Below are positions 62,359 to 64,000 of a stretch of 64,000 nucleotides of DNA, one piece after another (within the stretch, counting starts at the first letter, position 1; each line of letters starts with the position of its first letter). A model generated the notes under the pieces. The model did no database searches, was not told where the DNA came from, and saw only the letters and a list, made by a program, of their open reading frames with translations. Location: contig NZ_FNRA01000004.1 in the NCBI RefSeq assembly GCF_900107535.1, forward strand, positions 310,001 to 374,000, in the 5' to 3' direction. The position numbers and the translations under genes are program-made. The DNA comes from Pedobacter hartonius (GTDB lineage Bacteria > Bacteroidota > Bacteroidia > Sphingobacteriales > Sphingobacteriaceae).

Positions 62359-64000
62359 CTAATTCTGAATAGGTTTATATTGATTAAGGTTAATCAAAGA
62401 TGCCGTAATTTTTTTTAATACAATAGTTGAGCTTTTAAAATAAAGCGTATCTGTCTGGATTTTGTTTACGATGTCACTATAGTTTGTCCCATCTATCCAT
62501 ATTTTTTGAAAACGGATGTCCTTTCTCAGTTCTGATACCTTTACGCGGGGATTCCCGTGAATCCAGATCGCATCAAACAGAGATCGGTTCCGTATCCGGC
62601 GGTGATCAAAAAAGCTGTCCACCATTAATATGCTGAATTGCCGGAAACGGATCTGATGGTCCCTGATTACAAGTCCGTACCCTTCGCGCTCTTTCCTGCG
62701 CGTATTCCAGGGAATACAAATAACACTGCTGATCCTCAACTGATCGAGTGCGGGTTGAATATGAAATTTAAAGGCCTGATTGTTTGGCCGGAGATCGGTT
62801 ACCAGAACGGCTTTTTCAGCCAGGATAAATGCAACTGCATAATTCCTGTTCAGCGAAAAGAGGATGATCTTTTTTTGCCGCTGTGCAGTTATTTTTTCCT
62901 GCGCCAGCAGTCCCTGCAATAGCATCAGGATAAAAAGTGCGGCGAAAAGGTACAGCTTCTTTTTATTTTGAAGGCCCGTTAGGATAGCTATCATTAACAT
63001 ACAAAGCAGACATAATTCAGGTTTTGTGAGCCAGATCTGCTGAACCGTTGAGTAGGGGAGGCGGGCAATCCTGGCTAATCCGCTGTTCATGAAAGTGATG
63101 AGCCATTCAAACGGAACAGCCAGCCAGTACAGGTGAAAGATTAAAATAGCCAGCCCAGCATACATCAGCGCGATGACCGGCAGTGCGATAAACAGGTTAC
63201 TGAGCAGAAAATAGACCGGAAACTGATGGAAATAATAGATGCTGAAGGGGAAGGTGAAAATTTGGGCGGCTATGGACAGCGAGATCATTTCCCATCCCTT
63301 TTGAACCCAGTACGATTTAAAAGACAGGAGCCTCCGGATTCCGGGCTGCAAATCAACCAGGCCCAGCACAGCCATATAAGAGAGCTGGAAACCAACATCC
63401 CATAAAAGGAAAGGGTCATACCGCAACAGGCAGAAGGCGGAAAAGGCCAGGATGTGATTGCTACTGGTATTTCTATGCAATGACTTTGACAGAATGAGCA
63501 TGGTAAGCATGATGGCCGACCGCAGTGCCGAGGCCGGGTAACCCGTAAGCAGGGTGTAAAACCAGATCAGTGTTAAGATCAGGATGACCTTTGTCCATTT
63601 CAATACTGTTCTCCTGTTCATCCAGGACAGCGCAGCCTCGAGAATCAGGTAGATAATGCCTACATGCATTCCGGAAACCGATAGCGCATGAATGGTTCCG
63701 GTCTGTGAGTACGCCGACAGGATCTCTGTATCCAGGGCAGCCCGGTAACCCAGGATCAGTGTCGCGGCGAGGGCAAATGCATCATCATCCCTGATCAGTT
63801 TACGATACCGTTCAACCTGTAGTTTACGGAGGGCAATAGCAAATCTGATGAGTGGCAGTCCGTGCTGTTCTTTTAATGGAATCAGCTCTTCGGAGGAGAG
63901 GTATGCCTGGTGGTAAATACTCTGGTTTGCCAGCCACTCAGGACTGTCAAATTCACCCGGATTCAGCGGGGAAGGGATAGAGGTGTAACGTGCCGGGATC
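62359..64000 (-). CDS. ComEC/Rec2-type competence protein (5' end cut by the window edge)
   Basis: Partial: the frame is open to the window edge, so the N-terminus lies beyond 64000. The visible 547 residues begin in the DUF4131-like part (LNPGEFDSPEWLANQSIYHQ). The diagnostic competence-domain motif ALSVSGMHVGIIYLI follows near 63670, then about seven membrane helices (such as ASALRSAIMLTMLIL). The last 200 residues (DLRPNNQAFKFHIQP onward) look like a reduced C-terminal domain lacking the usual HxHxDH metallo-beta-lactamase motif. It should form the channel for DNA uptake. Confidence 0.9.
   Translation of the reverse strand, partial: IPARYTSIPSPLNPGEFDSPEWLANQSIYHQAYLSSEELIPLKEQHGLPLIRFAIALRKLQVERYRKLIRDDDAFALAATLILGYRAALDTEILSAYSQTGTIHALSVSGMHVGIIYLILEAALSWMNRRTVLKWTKVILILTLIWFYTLLTGYPASALRSAIMLTMLILSKSLHRNTSSNHILAFSAFCLLRYDPFLLWDVGFQLSYMAVLGLVDLQPGIRRLLSFKSYWVQKGWEMISLSIAAQIFTFPFSIYYFHQFPVYFLLSNLFIALPVIALMYAGLAILIFHLYWLAVPFEWLITFMNSGLARIARLPYSTVQQIWLTKPELCLLCMLMIAILTGLQNKKKLYLFAALFILMLLQGLLAQEKITAQRQKKIILFSLNRNYAVAFILAEKAVLVTDLRPNNQAFKFHIQPALDQLRISSVICIPWNTRRKEREGYGLVIRDHQIRFRQFSILMVDSFFDHRRIRNRSLFDAIWIHGNPRVKVSELRKDIRFQKIWIDGTNYSDIVNKIQTDTLYFKSSTIVLKKITASLINLNQYKPIQN

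Noticed and set aside
1..64000. CRISPR arrays, rRNA genes, complete insertion sequences, prophage genes
   Set aside because: No regularly spaced repeats, rRNA segments, transposase motifs or phage structural genes were seen on either strand.

Overview
The window looks like a chromosomal segment of a Bacteroidota bacterium of the Sphingobacteriaceae (Pedobacter-like). This is inferred from moderate GC, A-rich leaders instead of Shine-Dalgarno sites, several matches to the Bacteroidota -7 promoter motif TAnnTTTG, many Bacteroidota-type outer-membrane proteins and lipoproteins, a long YidC, a CTP synthase-YidC pair and the four-gene 'ligase-associated' DNA repair cassette. No species can be named from sequence alone.

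Layout. 0-6 kb: a LysR regulator, a YeiH-type exporter interrupted by one in-frame stop, a periplasmic multicopper oxidase with a CopB-like tail, an NTF2-like protein and a secreted barrel-like protein. 6.6-16.2 kb: a signalling region with a NarL-type regulator, a sugar-kinase-like phosphotransferase, YccF, a lipoprotein/outer-membrane pair, and a tight run of regulator, receiver-kinase hybrid, PAS-PAS kinase and a small four-cysteine protein. A relative of that four-cysteine protein sits at the other end of the region. 16.2-23 kb: an accessory, partly decayed stretch (DUF4198-like pseudogene, DoxX, SDR lacking the catalytic Tyr, an enoyl-CoA hydratase remnant fused to the start of an AAA ATPase, hydrolase, AraC, Fic), ending at tRNA-Arg(TCT). 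23-31 kb: DnaQ/GIY-YIG nuclease, single-domain receiver, OsmC, thioesterase, SpmA/B-like protein, S9 peptidase. 31-43 kb: core genes yidC, pyrG, kdsB, a deoxynucleoside kinase, trpS, plsC-like, gatC, an ABC ATPase, a corrinoid adenosyltransferase, ispD and queA. 43-54 kb: MacB-type permease, aminotransferase, CDF transporter, NUDIX and the repair cassette (PdeM, Lhr-type helicase, ATP-dependent ligase, MBL exonuclease). 54-64 kb: GH15 glycosidase, SDR, DPP-IV-like peptidase, LTA-synthase-like sulfatase, DUF4412-like protein, enoyl-CoA hydratase and a ComEC cut by the window edge.

The most unusual signals are non-coding. The leaders of trpS (minus strand) and of the SDR gene at 55.8 kb (plus strand) share one architecture: a duplicated leader segment flanks a hairpin, a 4-codon mini-ORF Met-Lys-Pro-X-stop ends inside the 5' stem, and the 11-bp stems differ in sequence but both pair perfectly. 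A second repeated design lies downstream of the aminotransferase and DPP-IV-like genes: constant flanks around unrelated hairpins. Other structures are a 44-bp perfect palindrome, a MITE-like inverted-repeat element, two 25-bp-arm inverted repeats and several strong terminators.
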